Source of the DNA: Sinimarinibacterium sp. NLF-5-8
GTDB lineage: Bacteria; Pseudomonadota; Gammaproteobacteria; Nevskiales; Nevskiaceae
Direction: 5' to 3'
DNA length: 64,000 nucleotides
Assembly (NCBI RefSeq): GCF_010092425.1
Contig: NZ_CP048030.1
Span: 1,933,501 to 1,997,500 of the forward strand
Shown in pieces: positions 50,954-61,790 of this stretch (positions within the stretch are counted from its first letter, which is position 1; each line of letters begins with the position of its first letter). A program made the translations under genes and the position numbers. The notes beneath the pieces were generated by a model that searched no databases, was not told the DNA's origin, and was given only the letters and a program-made list of their open reading frames with translations.

Positions 50954-51397
50954 TTACACGCGATTACGATGCTCGACTTTGATGCACAAGTCCTGCACCA
51001 CGTCGATGCCCGCGCGCGCGAGGGTTTCGGCGACCTCGGCATGGGCGATGCCCAGCTGCATCCACACGGCTTTGGGGCGCTTGGCGAGGATGTCGTCCAC
51101 ATGCTTGGGCACATCCACCGCGCGGCGGAACAGGTTGACGATGTCGATTTCACCGGGAATATCCACCAGACGGCGGTAGACCGGCTGCCCAAGGATCTGC
51201 GTGATTTCGGGGTAGTACACCGGCACCGGAATCACTTCAAAGCCGTGGCTTTGCAAATACTGCGGCACTTCAAACGCGGGCTGTTCGGCGTGGGTTTCGG
51301 GCTTGATGCCGACCACGGCAATGCGGCGCGCGCGCTGAAGCAATGTGCTGATTTGCAGCGGGGTGGTGAGCAGATGCAGGTGCCAGTCGGTGGTCAT
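50954..51397 (-). CDS. CoA-binding domain protein (YccU-like)
   Basis: A 147-aa Rossmann-fold CoA-binding protein. RARRIAVVGIKPETHAEQPA is the nucleotide loop and ILGQPVYRRLVDIPGEIDIV the conserved centre; AVWMQLGIAH completes the fold. ATG 51397 is preferred over the longer frame to 51526. The gene is divergent from the peroxiredoxin gene. Such proteins have no proven enzymatic role. Confidence 0.85.
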   Translation of the reverse strand: MTTDWHLHLLTTPLQISTLLQRARRIAVVGIKPETHAEQPAFEVPQYLQSHGFEVIPVPVYYPEITQILGQPVYRRLVDIPGEIDIVNLFRRAVDVPKHVDDILAKRPKAVWMQLGIAHAEVAETLARAGIDVVQDLCIKVEHRNRV

Positions 51398-51480
51398 GGG
51401 GCGCTGTGCGTCAATAAAAGGAACCCGCAAGCCGGGCGGCGCATCATACTGCGTACATGGTTTTTGATTGGAGACTTGCA

Positions 51481-52032
51481 ATGCGTATGACTTTTTCATC
51501 ACTGGCAGCGGCGATCGCGTTGGCACTGACCACTCCCGGTTGGGCCGCGCTGGAGGTGGGCACGCCAGCCCCGGCGATTGACCTGCCTGCGGCTTTGGCC
51601 GGCCAGGACAGCCACTTTGTGTTGAGCGAAGCGCTCAAACAAGGGCCGGTAGTGGTCTACTTTTACCCCAAGGCGTTTACCTCCGGCTGCACCGTTGAGG
51701 CGCATTTGTTTGCCGAGGCCATGGATGACTTCAAAGCGCTGGGCGCGAGTGTGATCGGGATTTCAAACGACGATATCCTCACCCTGCACAAGTTTTCACT
51801 CTCGGAATGTGGCGGCAAGTTCCCCGTCGCCGCCGACGAAAAAAGCCAGGTGATTGCCGCGTATGACGCCAAGATGCCCGTGGTCGGCAACGCCAAACGC
51901 GTGTCTTATGTGGTGGCGCCCAGCGGTGAGATTATTTACAGCTACAGCGCGATGAGCCCGCAGGAGCATGTGAAAAATACGATGCAGGCGGTCAGAGGAT
52001 GGCGGAATCAAGCCAGCACCGAAAAGCCGTAA
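51481..52032 (+). CDS. Exported peroxiredoxin (AhpC/TSA, BCP-like)
   Basis: A 183-aa protein with a signal peptide (MRMTFSSLAAAIALALTTPGWA). The peroxidatic Cys is in FTSGCTVEA; the resolving Cys may be in LSECGGKF. It reduces peroxides in the periplasm with electrons from a thiol partner. ATG 51481 has GGAGA upstream. Confidence 0.88.
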   Translation: MRMTFSSLAAAIALALTTPGWAALEVGTPAPAIDLPAALAGQDSHFVLSEALKQGPVVVYFYPKAFTSGCTVEAHLFAEAMDDFKALGASVIGISNDDILTLHKFSLSECGGKFPVAADEKSQVIAAYDAKMPVVGNAKRVSYVVAPSGEIIYSYSAMSPQEHVKNTMQAVRGWRNQASTEKP

Positions 52033-52094
52033 TGCTGGGCCTGGAATCGCGACGGCGGTTTTTTTGGTAGGCGCGCGCGGGGGAAGCCTGACTG

Positions 52095-52185
52095 CCGTCA
52101 TCCCGGCGAAAACAAGAATCCAGTGGCGGGCCTGGGTAGATCACTGAAGGCTTTTCTGGATTGCGGCGTTCGCCGCAATGACGGG
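52095..52185. repeat. Single copy of the dispersed two-hairpin element
   Basis: GTCATCCCGGCGAAAACAAG .. GCGGCGTTCGCCGC AATGAC; same family as 20601-21067 and 39734-39822, same relative orientation as the copy at 39734. Confidence 0.88.
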
Positions 52186-52223
52186 GGATTTGAAGGACGA
52201 TGGTGGTCTGATTTGCGTACCGA

Positions 52224-52283
52224 TTCGCGGCTGAAGCCGCTCCCACGAAAGGCCAGCAGTTGTGGGAGCGGCTTCAGCCGCGA
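52224..52283. repeat. REP-like inverted pair
   Basis: TTCGCGGCTGAAGCCGCTCCCAC then TGTGGGAGCGGCTTCAGCCGCGAA, the two copies in inverted orientation. The 52033-52396 stretch holds only repeats. Confidence 0.88.
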
Positions 52284-52396
52284 AGTGGTAGGGCGGCGCC
52301 CTCGCCGCGATGGCTGGGACTGCGCACCCACTGTTGAGAAAGCCGCGCTTGCAAGGCCCTCACCCGGGCGGCTGCGCCGTTCGGGTGTGGGCAAAG

Positions 52397-53614
52397 TCAT
52401 GCGCTGCCTTGCGGCAGGTCGGACGCTTGCTGGCTGGCGGCCAGCTCCAGCCCTTTGCGGTAGAACGCCTGCGCCTGGTCGGGTTTTTGGGTTTGCTCGT
52501 TCAACCGCGCCAGCTCCAGATAGGCGGCGGGCGATGGGTGATTGCGCACCAGCGCGTCCAGATAGCTTTGAGCCTTGCCCCATAACTGGTTGCGCAGGCA
52601 GGCACGACCCGCGGCAAGCAGCAGTTCCGGCCATTCGCCATAGCGTGAGAGCCATTCTTCGATCATCGCCAGTTGGCCGACGGCATTGGCAGGCGTCAGC
52701 TCGCCATACAGCGCGGCGAGTTGTGGATCCCAGTCCTGGGCGAGGGCTTCGCTGGCCAGTGCGAGGGCTTCGCTGCGGGCATTGAGCCGCGCCAGACTGC
52801 GCGCGTATTGGCGGCGCAGATTCGGCCATTTGCAGACATCGGCCGGCGTTTGCACCCACACGGCCTTGAGCTGTTCGAGTTGTGCGGAGGCTTCGGCAGC
52901 ACGCAGGCTTTCCAGCGTGGCCTGCTCCAGCAGCGCGTGGTGGCGGGTTTGGCTGAGGGCGGCCTTGCCATCGTCACTGAGCAGCATTTTGCGCAGCTCA
53001 TCCCAGCGTCCGGCACCGCGCAGGGCGTCCGCCGTGAGTTCGATGGCATGGGGCAGCCGTGCAGCCTTGGCATCCAGCCGCGCCAAGGTTGCCAGTCCGG
53101 CTTCGTATTCTGCGCGCTCGATTTGCAGCGCCGCCTGGGTCAGGTGGCCGGTGCGTTGCAACGCCGAGGGGTGATCCAGGGCAAAGCCAAGGTATTGGTT
53201 GCGGCGTTCATCGGCACCGATGCGCTGCGCCGCGCGCGCGGCCAGCAGGTAGCTCAGTTCCGGGGTGTCGTGGTCGGCAGCGCGCCGCACCAGATCCATT
53301 TCGGCTTTTTGCCAACTGCCTTCGAGCCAGTTTTGCAGACCTTGTTCAAGGCTTTTTTGCGCGCGCTGCTGGCGGTGGCGGATGACGTTCTGCCGCATCG
53401 TGCGCGGCAGCCGCAAACTGCCGGAAATCAGCCGCAGCAAGGTGCCGACAAGAATCACCAGCAGCACCAGCGCGATGATCAGTCCCAGTGCCGAGGTTTC
53501 CAGCTGCCAGCCCCGCAAGCTCACCAGCACATATCCGGCTTCGCCATGCAAAAACCACGCGCTGGCTGCGCCCAGCGCCAGAATCAGCAGTGCAAGAATC
53601 AGAAAACGGATCAT
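52397..53614 (-). CDS. hemY: HemY, inner-membrane heme-biosynthesis associated TPR protein
   Basis: A 405-aa protein with two N-terminal membrane helices (about residues 1-20 and 40-62), then a TPR-rich domain. The WLEGSWQKAEMDLVRRA stretch is typical of HemY. ATG 53614 overlaps the hemX stop (ATGA). It is the last gene of hemCDXY. HemY is thought to take part in assembly of the heme pathway; no enzymatic activity is known. Confidence 0.9.
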   Translation of the reverse strand: MIRFLILALLILALGAASAWFLHGEAGYVLVSLRGWQLETSALGLIIALVLLVILVGTLLRLISGSLRLPRTMRQNVIRHRQQRAQKSLEQGLQNWLEGSWQKAEMDLVRRAADHDTPELSYLLAARAAQRIGADERRNQYLGFALDHPSALQRTGHLTQAALQIERAEYEAGLATLARLDAKAARLPHAIELTADALRGAGRWDELRKMLLSDDGKAALSQTRHHALLEQATLESLRAAEASAQLEQLKAVWVQTPADVCKWPNLRRQYARSLARLNARSEALALASEALAQDWDPQLAALYGELTPANAVGQLAMIEEWLSRYGEWPELLLAAGRACLRNQLWGKAQSYLDALVRNHPSPAAYLELARLNEQTQKPDQAQAFYRKGLELAASQQASDLPQGSA

Positions 53615-54768
53615 TGTGCGGCGCCTTCCAGATGGGCGCGCAGCAGCACCAGGCTTTGGCTGATGTCTGGCAGCGCGGGTTGCAATTGCAGCCCTTGCAG
53701 GCGCGACAGTTCGGCGTTGACCGCGCTGATGCCGGCATCCTGCAAGTTGAAGTACTGCGCCAGCCACTGCGAAGCCGCACGCGCCTGTTCGCGGAACAGG
53801 GCCGCGTCACGACGCAACAGCGCCACGCGCGCGCCTTCGAGCTTGAGTGACAGCACCTGGCGGATCAGATCGGTCTGGGCATCGCTCAAAAGCTGCGTTG
53901 GCGGACCTTGCTCGCGGCGGATGGTGAAGCTGCTGGCCAGCATCTGCTTGATCGTATTCCACGCGCGCTGGGTCGGCGTCAGGGCGGGATCGACGGTCAC
54001 CGCACGGCTGTCGGCCTCGAACTGGCTGGGCGCCTGTGCCTTCAACGGCAGACGCGGCACCCGCTCGATGATGCTCGACAGTGCCAGCGCCGGGCCGGTG
54101 TCATCCACACGCGGCACGGCATGCAGCGCCGCGCGCTCACGGCCAATCGCCTCGCGCACCGCAAACAGGCGCGGATCGCCGAGCACCGCCAGACGCGCAT
54201 CGGCGGCTTCGAGCGCGGCCATTGCCGCGGGCACTTCGCGGGCAATTTGCAGACGCTCGCTGGCCAGCATCAGCAGTTGTTCGATGACCACCAGCTGCGC
54301 GCGCGTGCGACCACCATCGTAGGCTTCGCGCAGCGCGCCGATGGCCTGATCCTGGGCATCGAGGCGATCGCTCATGCGCGCCAGCTCGTTGGCGTTGCGC
54401 TGGCCGACGACCACCTGCTCGCTGCTCAGGGACTGCGTCTTGCCCAGCCGGGTATCAATCTCGCCGACACGGCTCTGCAACTGCGCCAGTGCCATTTGCT
54501 GGGCACCGAGCTGCGCATCGACCTGCTGCCAGCCCCACCACCCCGCAGCGGCCACCAGCGCAAGCACGAGCACGGCCATCACCAGACTGGCCACAAGACC
54601 CGAGCCGCGCGCAGGCGGCGGCACCGGCGGCTGCGGCTGGGTCACCGCTGCGGGCGGAGGCGGAGGCGTTTTCGGTGGCTCGGCTGCCCCGGCAGAACCG
54701 TGGGCGCGCGCAGCATCTTCGGCTGCGGCGGGCGTCTCGGGGCGGTTGTTCTGATCTTGATCGCTCAT
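53611..54768 (-). CDS. hemX: HemX, uroporphyrinogen-III C-methyltransferase-annotated membrane protein
   Basis: A 385-aa protein with a Pro/Ala-rich cytoplasmic N-terminus, one membrane helix (GLVASLVMAVLVLALVAAAG, residues 57-76) and a coiled-coil periplasmic region (AQLQSRVGEIDTRLGKT). It lacks SAM-methyltransferase motifs, as HemX proteins do. ATG 54768 is preferred. It is cotranscribed with hemD and hemY. Confidence 0.9.
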   Translation of the reverse strand: MSDQDQNNRPETPAAAEDAARAHGSAGAAEPPKTPPPPPAAVTQPQPPVPPPARGSGLVASLVMAVLVLALVAAAGWWGWQQVDAQLGAQQMALAQLQSRVGEIDTRLGKTQSLSSEQVVVGQRNANELARMSDRLDAQDQAIGALREAYDGGRTRAQLVVIEQLLMLASERLQIAREVPAAMAALEAADARLAVLGDPRLFAVREAIGRERAALHAVPRVDDTGPALALSSIIERVPRLPLKAQAPSQFEADSRAVTVDPALTPTQRAWNTIKQMLASSFTIRREQGPPTQLLSDAQTDLIRQVLSLKLEGARVALLRRDAALFREQARAASQWLAQYFNLQDAGISAVNAELSRLQGLQLQPALPDISQSLVLLRAHLEGAAQ

Positions 54769-54782
54769 CGTTTCCTGGTCTT

Positions 54783-55541
54783 TCAATCGAGGGTCCACCA
54801 CGCTTCCAGAGCGTGAACATAGCCGACATCACTGATGGGGCTGGCAATCCGGGGGGCGCGTTTAAAACCCATTTGGCGTGCGTGTTCTACCACACGCGCA
54901 CTCGGCACAACCAGTTGCACCCTGAGCACTTGTGCGCGCTGGGCGGGTGTGAGCTGGGCAAAAAACTGCATCAGCGCCTCGCCACTGGTGATGATGATGG
55001 CATCCAATCCTTCCAGCGCGCGCCCAAGGTCGGCCGCGGCATGCACCAACGGCAGACGCCGATACACATCCAGCCGCACCAGCCGCGCGCCGCGTGCGAT
55101 CAGCGCCGGCTCCAGCACGCCGCGTCCGCCCTGGCCGCTGATCAGCACGATTTCGCGGCCCTGGATGTTTTGCAGCACCGGCAGCGCCAGCAAGCCTTCA
55201 CTGTCGTACTGTGCCTCGGGTCGCAGCGCCTCCACGCCGGCAACCTGGCGCAGCGCCTGCGCGGTGGCCTCACCGATGGCGGCACAGGCAGGCCATGCGC
55301 CCTGATCGAGCGCGCGTGCGCCGCTGACGGCGTTGACGCTGGTAAAAATCCATAACGATGCCGAACGCAGGCTGCGCAAGCGGATCGCCAACGCCGGCGT
55401 ATTGATGAACTCGATCCGCTGCAAGGGCAGGCGGCTGACCTGCGCACCGCGCGCGCTGAGTTGTCCGCACAGCGATTCGGCCTGTGCTGCGGGACGGGTC
55501 ACCAGCACCCGCAGACCGGCCAGCGTTTGCGCCCCCGCCAT
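54783..55541 (-). CDS. hemD: Uroporphyrinogen-III synthase
   Basis: A 252-aa HemD. It closes hydroxymethylbilane with inversion of ring D. VLVTRPAAQAESL and DAIIITSGEALMQFF are the two domain signatures. ATG 55541 lies five bases past the hemC stop, and the gene overlaps no neighbour. Confidence 0.92.
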   Translation of the reverse strand: MAGAQTLAGLRVLVTRPAAQAESLCGQLSARGAQVSRLPLQRIEFINTPALAIRLRSLRSASLWIFTSVNAVSGARALDQGAWPACAAIGEATAQALRQVAGVEALRPEAQYDSEGLLALPVLQNIQGREIVLISGQGGRGVLEPALIARGARLVRLDVYRRLPLVHAAADLGRALEGLDAIIITSGEALMQFFAQLTPAQRAQVLRVQLVVPSARVVEHARQMGFKRAPRIASPISDVGYVHALEAWWTLD

Positions 55542-55545
55542 GTGG

Positions 55546-56466
55546 CTACACCGCGATGCCGATGGCGGCGAGGATTTGCCGTGCGCCATTGCCGAGCAAC
55601 CGCTGCGCCAGCGTTTCGCCAAGCTGTGCGGCATCCGCCGCCGCGCCGTGGATCTGGTCACGCACCTGGCGGCTGCCGTCGGGCGAACCCACCAGCCCGG
55701 TCAGCGTCAAACGATCGCCTTCAACCACCGCATGTCCGGCCACCGGCACCTGACAGGCACCGCCCAGCCGTGCGTTCATCGTGCGCTCAGCCGCCAGCCG
55801 CGTGGCAGAAGCGGGGTCGTGCAGCGGTTGCAGCAAGGCCTGGGTCGCGGCGTCGTTGCTGCGACATTCGATGCCGATGATGCCCTGGCCAATGGCGGGC
55901 ACGAAGCGCTGCGGGTCAAGGCGCTCACGGATGCGCGTGCCCAAATCCAGGCGCACCAGCCCGGCGGTGGCCAGCAAAATGGCGTCGTACTGGCCTTCAT
56001 CGAGTTTGCGCAGGCGGGTGCCGACGTTGCCGCGCAGATCGCTGATTTTGAGATCGGGGCGCAGTGCTGCCAACTGGGTGCGACGGCGCAGGCTGGAGGT
56101 GCCCACATGCGCGCCCTGCGGCAACGCATCGAGGCGGTCATGGGTGTTGGAGACAAACGCATCGCGCGGGTCTTCGCCCTGCAAAAAGGCGAACAGCCCC
56201 AAGCCTTCGGGTTGGGCAACCGGCACGTCTTTCATGGAGTGGACGGCAATATCGGCACGCCCATCCAGCATCGCCTGCTCCAACTCCTTGACAAACAAAC
56301 CTTTTCCACCCACCTGCGCCAGCGGCGCGGATAACAGTTGATCGCCCTGGGTGGTCATCGGCACCAGTTCGACCTGCAAGCCGGGGTGTGCGCGGGTGAG
56401 CTGCGCCTGCACATGGCGCGCCTGCCAAAGCGCCAACGGGGATTCTCGTGTGGCGATTTTTAGCAT
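55546..56466 (-). CDS. hemC: Porphobilinogen deaminase (hydroxymethylbilane synthase)
   Basis: A 306-aa HemC that links four porphobilinogens. The dipyrromethane cofactor attaches to the Cys of [15 protein letters not shown]; the Arg-rich binding residues ([21 protein letters not shown]) are present. ATG 56466 gives the standard [16 protein letters not shown] start. It heads hemCDXY. Confidence 0.95.
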   Translation of the reverse strand: MLKIATRESPLALWQARHVQAQLTRAHPGLQVELVPMTTQGDQLLSAPLAQVGGKGLFVKELEQAMLDGRADIAVHSMKDVPVAQPEGLGLFAFLQGEDPRDAFVSNTHDRLDALPQGAHVGTSSLRRRTQLAALRPDLKISDLRGNVGTRLRKLDEGQYDAILLATAGLVRLDLGTRIRERLDPQRFVPAIGQGIIGIECRSNDAATQALLQPLHDPASATRLAAERTMNARLGGACQVPVAGHAVVEGDRLTLTGLVGSPDGSRQVRDQIHGAAADAAQLGETLAQRLLGNGARQILAAIGIAV

Positions 56467-56550
56467 CGTCAAAGTCTGTCCTGTCTGTTTCGGGAGGGGT
56501 GAAAGGGGCAATGGTCGCACGCCGGGCCGGGGCGCAGGCAAGTCCGGGGA

Positions 56551-57291
56551 CTACGAGTCGATCAAATAGCGCCGGACTTCGGCCAGCCGCCGCCGTGAAA
56601 TCGGCAGGGGATCGGCCACATGCTTGAGCCGCAGCCAGTGATGGGCTTCGCCGTTGCGGTCGCGCTCCAGTCCGGCGATGTAGCGCGTATTGACCAGCGC
56701 CTTGCGATGCACGCGCAGAAACAGCGGATCAAAATCGGCTTCCAGGGTTTTCAGCGATTCTTCGATCAGCACCTCGCCATGCAGGTGATAGACGGTGGTG
56801 TATTTTTGATCCGCCAGAAAATACAGGATGTCGCCCACCGGCACGCGCACCAGTCCATCGCGCGTGGTCGCCAGCACAAACTCACGCTTGGGCTGGGTGC
56901 CTTCGGCGACGATCGTGTGCGGTTTTTGCGCGCGCGTGGGTTTGCGTACGCGCTGCAAGGCTTCACGCAGTTTTTCGCTGCGAATCGGCTTGAGCAGATA
57001 GGCCTGTGCATTGGCATCAAAGGCCGATAGCGCGTGCTCGGAGTAGGCGGTGGTAAAAATCACCGCAGGCGGCACGTCCATCTCGGCCAACTGGCGCGCC
57101 ACTTGCAGGCCATCCATGCCGCCCATGCGGATGTCGAGCAGCACCAGATCCGGTTCTTCGTCGTCGATCACATCCAGTGCGGTTTCACCATCACCGGCTT
57201 CACCGACCACGCTGTACCCCGGAAACTCCTGCAACAGCCGCCGCAAACGCTCGCGCGCCAAAGATTCATCGTCAACGATGACTACCCGCAT
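56551..57291 (-). CDS. algR: LytTR-family response regulator AlgR
   Basis: A 246-aa regulator. The receiver has VVIVDDES and the phosphoacceptor Asp in DLVLLDIRMGG; the C-terminal half is a LytTR DNA-binding domain (REFVLATTRDGLVRVPVGDI, LFLRVHRKALVNTRYI). ATG 57291 is the receiver start. It is 19 bp downstream of the kinase gene. In Pseudomonas AlgR controls alginate and twitching; its targets here are unknown. Confidence 0.9.
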   Translation of the reverse strand: MRVVIVDDESLARERLRRLLQEFPGYSVVGEAGDGETALDVIDDEEPDLVLLDIRMGGMDGLQVARQLAEMDVPPAVIFTTAYSEHALSAFDANAQAYLLKPIRSEKLREALQRVRKPTRAQKPHTIVAEGTQPKREFVLATTRDGLVRVPVGDILYFLADQKYTTVYHLHGEVLIEESLKTLEADFDPLFLRVHRKALVNTRYIAGLERDRNGEAHHWLRLKHVADPLPISRRRLAEVRRYLIDS

Positions 57292-57310
57292 GTCTGAACT
57301 CCCCTGCACT

Positions 57311-58486
57311 TCAATGTGTGAACCGTGGCGATTCTGCCTCACCCTGCGCACTGGCCAACTCGCCCGGCGCATCGGGTAGCTGGCCTCGCGGCGTGGCAGG
57401 AATCGACAGTCTGGCACGAAACATGCCATTTTCCAGCCGTAAATCGCTGCCCATTTCAAGCTGCGCGCCTTCGCCGTAAATCAGACTCAGCCGCTGGGCG
57501 ATGTTATCGATCGCAATCCGGTTGCCTTTGCTGGGTGCGCCATCGCCGGCTTCCGCCATCGGATTGGCCACCTCGATGACCAGCCGCCCCATGATCTGGC
57601 GCGCGGCAATCCGGATCGCCCCGCCGCCGGCGATTCTGGATACGCCGTGATGAACGGCATTTTCAATCAGCGGCTGCACCACCAGCTTGGGCACCGGCCA
57701 GTCGAGCAGTTCCTCGGGAACGTCCCACTCCACCTTGAGGTTGTCGGACAAACGCATTTTTTCGATCCGCAGGTAGGCATGGCACAGGCCGATTTCCTCC
57801 ACCAGTGCCGCCACCTGCCCACGCTTTTCCAGCGTGGCGCGAAACAGATCGGACAAATCCTCCACCATCATTTCGGCGTCATCGGGGCGGATCTGGATCA
57901 GCGCCGCCAGACTGTTGAGCGCATTGAACAAAAAATGCGGGCGAATGCGCGCGTTGAGTGCCTGATAGCGCGCCTCACCTTCGGCCTGCACCTGCATCGT
58001 CCACTGGTTGCGCACCCAGAAATAGCGCAACACCATCAGCGCCACGATCGCCGCGATCACGCCATGACGCAGCACAAAGTCGAGCATCGTTTGCTGCGGC
58101 AGGAAAAAGTCCCACGCAAACAGATGGGCAATATGAAACGAGGCTGCGGAAATCAGCATCACGATGGCGACCAGCATCGCCCAGCAGGCCAGAAAAATCC
58201 GCTCCGGCGGCAGCACCCCAAACCACCGTCTTGCCCAGCACAGCGCCCCGGCCGAACACAGGCTGATCCATTGCAAATACAACGAAACCAGCAGCAACCG
58301 CTCCAGCGCCGCGGCCCCACTGATGCCGCTGGACAGGGTCAGCACCACCGCCACCAGCTCCATCACATACGCCAGATTGACCACGCTGCGCAGCGTGCAG
58401 AAGTCGGGAAACAGATCCAGTACCGGCGCACTGGGGGGACGGATACGAAGCACGGCAAGCGCCCAAATCAAGCGGAAACCCGGCAA
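57311..58486 (-). CDS. algZ: LytS/AlgZ-type sensor histidine kinase
   Basis: A 391-aa kinase (from a TTG at 58486; GTG 58453 is possible). Four hydrophobic helices fill the N-terminus, followed by the His-kinase motif [15 protein letters not shown] and the ATP-binding [17 protein letters not shown]. It partners the adjacent algR gene; together they are the AlgZR pair that borders hemC and argH in pseudomonads. Confidence 0.87.
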   Translation of the reverse strand: MPGFRLIWALAVLRIRPPSAPVLDLFPDFCTLRSVVNLAYVMELVAVVLTLSSGISGAAALERLLLVSLYLQWISLCSAGALCWARRWFGVLPPERIFLACWAMLVAIVMLISAASFHIAHLFAWDFFLPQQTMLDFVLRHGVIAAIVALMVLRYFWVRNQWTMQVQAEGEARYQALNARIRPHFLFNALNSLAALIQIRPDDAEMMVEDLSDLFRATLEKRGQVAALVEEIGLCHAYLRIEKMRLSDNLKVEWDVPEELLDWPVPKLVVQPLIENAVHHGVSRIAGGGAIRIAARQIMGRLVIEVANPMAEAGDGAPSKGNRIAIDNIAQRLSLIYGEGAQLEMGSDLRLENGMFRARLSIPATPRGQLPDAPGELASAQGEAESPRFTH

Positions 58487-58727
58487 GCGTCGCAGGCAAG
58501 CGCGCGCGATGCAAGCCGGGCGCTGCGCCTATAATTCGCCGCTTTCCCGATCAGGCGATCTGTGCGGATCGTGTATTTCATCGCTTGGCAAGCGCCACGA
58601 AGCCCTCCAGGGTGCCCGCTGCATCGCGCGCGCCCGGAACTGCCGCCTTCGCTGCGCGCCCGACAACGGCGAGATCACATCCTCGGCGGACGGCCTGCAA
58701 AATCCTTTTTCAACTGTGGTGATGTTC

Positions 58728-60113
58728 ATGTCCAACTCTGCCAATCAAAAACTCTGGGGGGGCCGTTTTGCCGAATCGCCCACCGAACTCGTCGAGCGTC
58801 TGTCCGAGTCGGTGAGTTTTGACGCGCGGCTGTACCGCCAGGACATTCGCGGCAGCCAGGCACACGCGCGCATGCTCGGCAAGGTCGGCGTGCTCAGCGC
58901 CGAAGATGTGGACGCCATCGTCAAAGGGCTGGACGGCATCCGCGCCGACATCGACGCCGGTCATTTCACCTGGAAAACCGCGCTCGAAGATGTGCACATG
59001 AACATCGAAGCCGAGCTGACTGCGCGCATCGGCGATGCCGGCAAACGCCTGCACACCGGCCGCTCGCGCAATGATCAGGTCGCCACCGACCTGCGCCTGT
59101 ATGTGCGCGACACCATCGATGAGATGGTTGCCCTGATCGACGCCGTATCCCTCGGCCTGCTTGATCTGGCCGAACGCGAAGCCGACAGCGTCATGCCCGG
59201 TTTCACCCACATGCAGATCGCCCAGCCGGTCACTTTTGGTCATCACATGATGGCCTGGCACGAACAGATCGTGCGCGACAAAACCCGCCTGCTCGATGCG
59301 CGCGCGCGCCTCAACCTGCTGCCGCTGGGCAGCGCCGCACTGGCCGGCACGGTGTACCCGATCGACCGGCAGTTTGTGGCCGAACAACTGGGTTTTGACG
59401 GCATCACCGAAAACTCGCTCGACACCGTCTCCGATCGTGACTTTGCGCTGGAGTTCTGCTTTGCCGCCAGCCTGATTCTGGTGCACCTGTCGCGCTGGAG
59501 CGAGGAGCTGATCTTGTGGGCCTCGCCGATGTTCGGCTTTGTTGACCTGCCCGACCGTTTCTGCACCGGCAGCTCGATCATGCCGCAGAAAAAAAACCCC
59601 GACGTGCCCGAACTGGTGCGCGGCAAAACCGGGCGCGTGCTCGGCAATCTCAACGCCCTGCTGGTGCTGATGAAAGGCCAGCCGCTGGCCTACAACCGCG
59701 ACAACCAGGAAGACAAGCCGCCGCTGTTCGACAGCGTCGATACCTTGTCCATGTGCCTGCGCGTTTACGCCGAAATGATCCCGGCGATCATCGTCAAACG
59801 TGACAACTGCCGCGCCGCCGCCGCCAAGGGCTTTTCCACCGCCACCGATCTGGCCGACTACCTCGTGCGCAAGGGGCTGCCGTTTCGTGATGCGCACCAC
59901 GCCGTTGGCAGCACCGTCGCCTTTGCCCAGAAAAAAGGCTGCGACATTTCTGAATTGAGCCTGGCCGAGCTGCAACAGTTCAGCCCCTTGGTCGAGCAAG
60001 ACGTCTATGCCGCCATCACCCTCGAAGGCTCACTGGCCGCGCGCAATCACTACGGCGCCACCGCCCCCAACCAGGTGCGCGCTGCCATTGCCCGCGCGCG
60101 CGCGCGGCGCTGA
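58728..60113 (+). CDS. argH: Argininosuccinate lyase
   Basis: A 461-aa enzyme that splits argininosuccinate into arginine and fumarate. The [15 protein letters not shown] signature contains the catalytic Ser loop; [17 protein letters not shown] is the second block. ATG 58728 gives the standard start ([14 protein letters not shown]). The gene is divergent from algZ; the 241-bp spacer holds both promoters. Confidence 0.95.
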   Translation: MSNSANQKLWGGRFAESPTELVERLSESVSFDARLYRQDIRGSQAHARMLGKVGVLSAEDVDAIVKGLDGIRADIDAGHFTWKTALEDVHMNIEAELTARIGDAGKRLHTGRSRNDQVATDLRLYVRDTIDEMVALIDAVSLGLLDLAEREADSVMPGFTHMQIAQPVTFGHHMMAWHEQIVRDKTRLLDARARLNLLPLGSAALAGTVYPIDRQFVAEQLGFDGITENSLDTVSDRDFALEFCFAASLILVHLSRWSEELILWASPMFGFVDLPDRFCTGSSIMPQKKNPDVPELVRGKTGRVLGNLNALLVLMKGQPLAYNRDNQEDKPPLFDSVDTLSMCLRVYAEMIPAIIVKRDNCRAAAAKGFSTATDLADYLVRKGLPFRDAHHAVGSTVAFAQKKGCDISELSLAELQQFSPLVEQDVYAAITLEGSLAARNHYGATAPNQVRAAIARARARR

Positions 60114-60131
60114 TCCGCCGCGCGGCAAGCC

Positions 60132-61694
60132 TCAGCCCTGCGTGCCCAGGAACATCCTGTACGCAGGGTTGTCGCTTTCTTCGACATAGGCATACCCCAG
60201 CGCGTCGAGCGACTTGCGACATTCCGCCCACTGGCTTTTGGGCACCTGCAAGCCGCACAACACGCGCCCATTGGCGGCGCCGTGATTGCGGTAGTGAAAC
60301 AGCGAGATGTTCCAGCGCGCGCCGATGGCGTTGATGAAAGCCAGCGCCGCGCCAGGGCGCTCGGGAAACTCAAAGCGGAACAAGCGCTCGTTTTCCAGTC
60401 CGGGGCTGCGCCCGCCCACCATGAACCGCACATGCTCCTTGGCCACTTCGTTGTGGCTCATGTCCACCACGGTGTAACCGGCCTCGGTGAGCGCCGCCAG
60501 CAGCGCCTGCCGGGGTTCGGCGCCACCGCTGATGTGCAGTCCGACAAAAATCTGCGCCGCCTCGCTGCTGCCGTAGCGGTAATTGAACTCGGTGATGGCG
60601 CGCTTGCCCAGGTGCTTCAAAAACTGCTTATAGGCACCGGGCTGTTCGGGAATGGTCACGGCCAGCAGCATTTCAGCATCGTCGCCCAGCTCGGCGCGCT
60701 CGGCGATGTGGCGCAGGCGATCAAAGTTGAGGTTTGCGCCGGAAACAATGCCGGCCAGCGTTTTGCCCTTGACGTTGTGCTCGGCCACCCAGCGTTTGAT
60801 CCCGGCAATCGCCAGCGCGCCGGCAGGCTCCGGCAGTGAGCGATTTTCGTAAAACGCATCACGAATCGCCGCGCACAGCTCGTCCACGCTCACCTGCACA
60901 CAGGCATCCACGCAGTGCCGTGCGACCCGAAACGGCTCTTCGCCGATTTGCCGCACGGCCACGCCATCGGCAAACAAGCCGACCTGTGGCAACGTCACCC
61001 GCCGCCCCGCGCGCATGGCCGCGGCAAAGCAGTCGGAATCCGCCGGCTCTACGGCAATCACCTGGATCGATGGGCGCACCGCCTTGATCCACGCCGCAAC
61101 ACCGGCCAGCAAACCGCCGCCGCCAACCGGCACGAACACCGCATCCAGATCGCCGCACTGCTCCAGAATCTCGCGCGCGATCGTGCCTTGTCCGGCAATG
61201 ACATCGGGATCATCGTAGGGATGGATCATCGTCATGCCTTTTTCAGCGACCAGCGCGCGCGCGTGCTCGTAGGCATCGTCATAGGCATCGCCATGCAGGA
61301 TCGCCTTGCCACCGAGCGCGCGCACGGCGTCCACCTTGACCTGCGGGGTGGTGCGCGGCATCACGATCCATGCGTTCAGCCCCAGCCGTCTGGCCGCCAG
61401 TGCCACGCCCTGGGCATGGTTGCCGGCAGAAGCGGCAATCACCCCGCGCGCGCGTTCGGCCTCGGACAACTGGGCAATCTTGTTGTACGCCCCGCGCAGC
61501 TTGAACGAATGCACGCCCTGCTGATCTTCGCGCTTGAGCAGCACACGGTTGCCCAGGCGCTGCGACAGGCGCGGCGCGGCTTCGAGTGCGCTGATGATCG
61601 CCACGTCATAAACCTTTGCGGCTTCGATGCGCGCGCGGTACTGGCTGAGGCGTTTGGCGGGGTCGTTGGCGGCAGAACCGGACGTTGCGTTCAC
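60132..61694 (-). CDS. ilvA: Threonine ammonia-lyase, biosynthetic
   Basis: A 520-aa PLP enzyme that makes 2-oxobutanoate for isoleucine synthesis. The PLP Lys is in HSFKLRGAYNK; VGGGGLLAGVAAW is the phosphate-binding loop. The C-terminal ACT-like regulatory region (about residues 330-520) with two repeats indicates allosteric feedback by isoleucine and valine. The start is GTG 61694. It converges on argH. Confidence 0.93.
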   Translation of the reverse strand: MNATSGSAANDPAKRLSQYRARIEAAKVYDVAIISALEAAPRLSQRLGNRVLLKREDQQGVHSFKLRGAYNKIAQLSEAERARGVIAASAGNHAQGVALAARRLGLNAWIVMPRTTPQVKVDAVRALGGKAILHGDAYDDAYEHARALVAEKGMTMIHPYDDPDVIAGQGTIAREILEQCGDLDAVFVPVGGGGLLAGVAAWIKAVRPSIQVIAVEPADSDCFAAAMRAGRRVTLPQVGLFADGVAVRQIGEEPFRVARHCVDACVQVSVDELCAAIRDAFYENRSLPEPAGALAIAGIKRWVAEHNVKGKTLAGIVSGANLNFDRLRHIAERAELGDDAEMLLAVTIPEQPGAYKQFLKHLGKRAITEFNYRYGSSEAAQIFVGLHISGGAEPRQALLAALTEAGYTVVDMSHNEVAKEHVRFMVGGRSPGLENERLFRFEFPERPGAALAFINAIGARWNISLFHYRNHGAANGRVLCGLQVPKSQWAECRKSLDALGYAYVEESDNPAYRMFLGTQG

Positions 61695-61790
61695 TTTGTT
61701 GGGCTCTTTGCCGCAGCGCGGCGCGTTATAGAGTGCAATTCAATGCCCTATGATAACGCGCTACTCACTGATCCCTTGACCTTCATCTCC

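Noticed and set aside
61743-61790. Longer proC start
   Set aside because: The extra 16 residues do not match the family; the GGGNM nucleotide loop fits the ATG at 61791.
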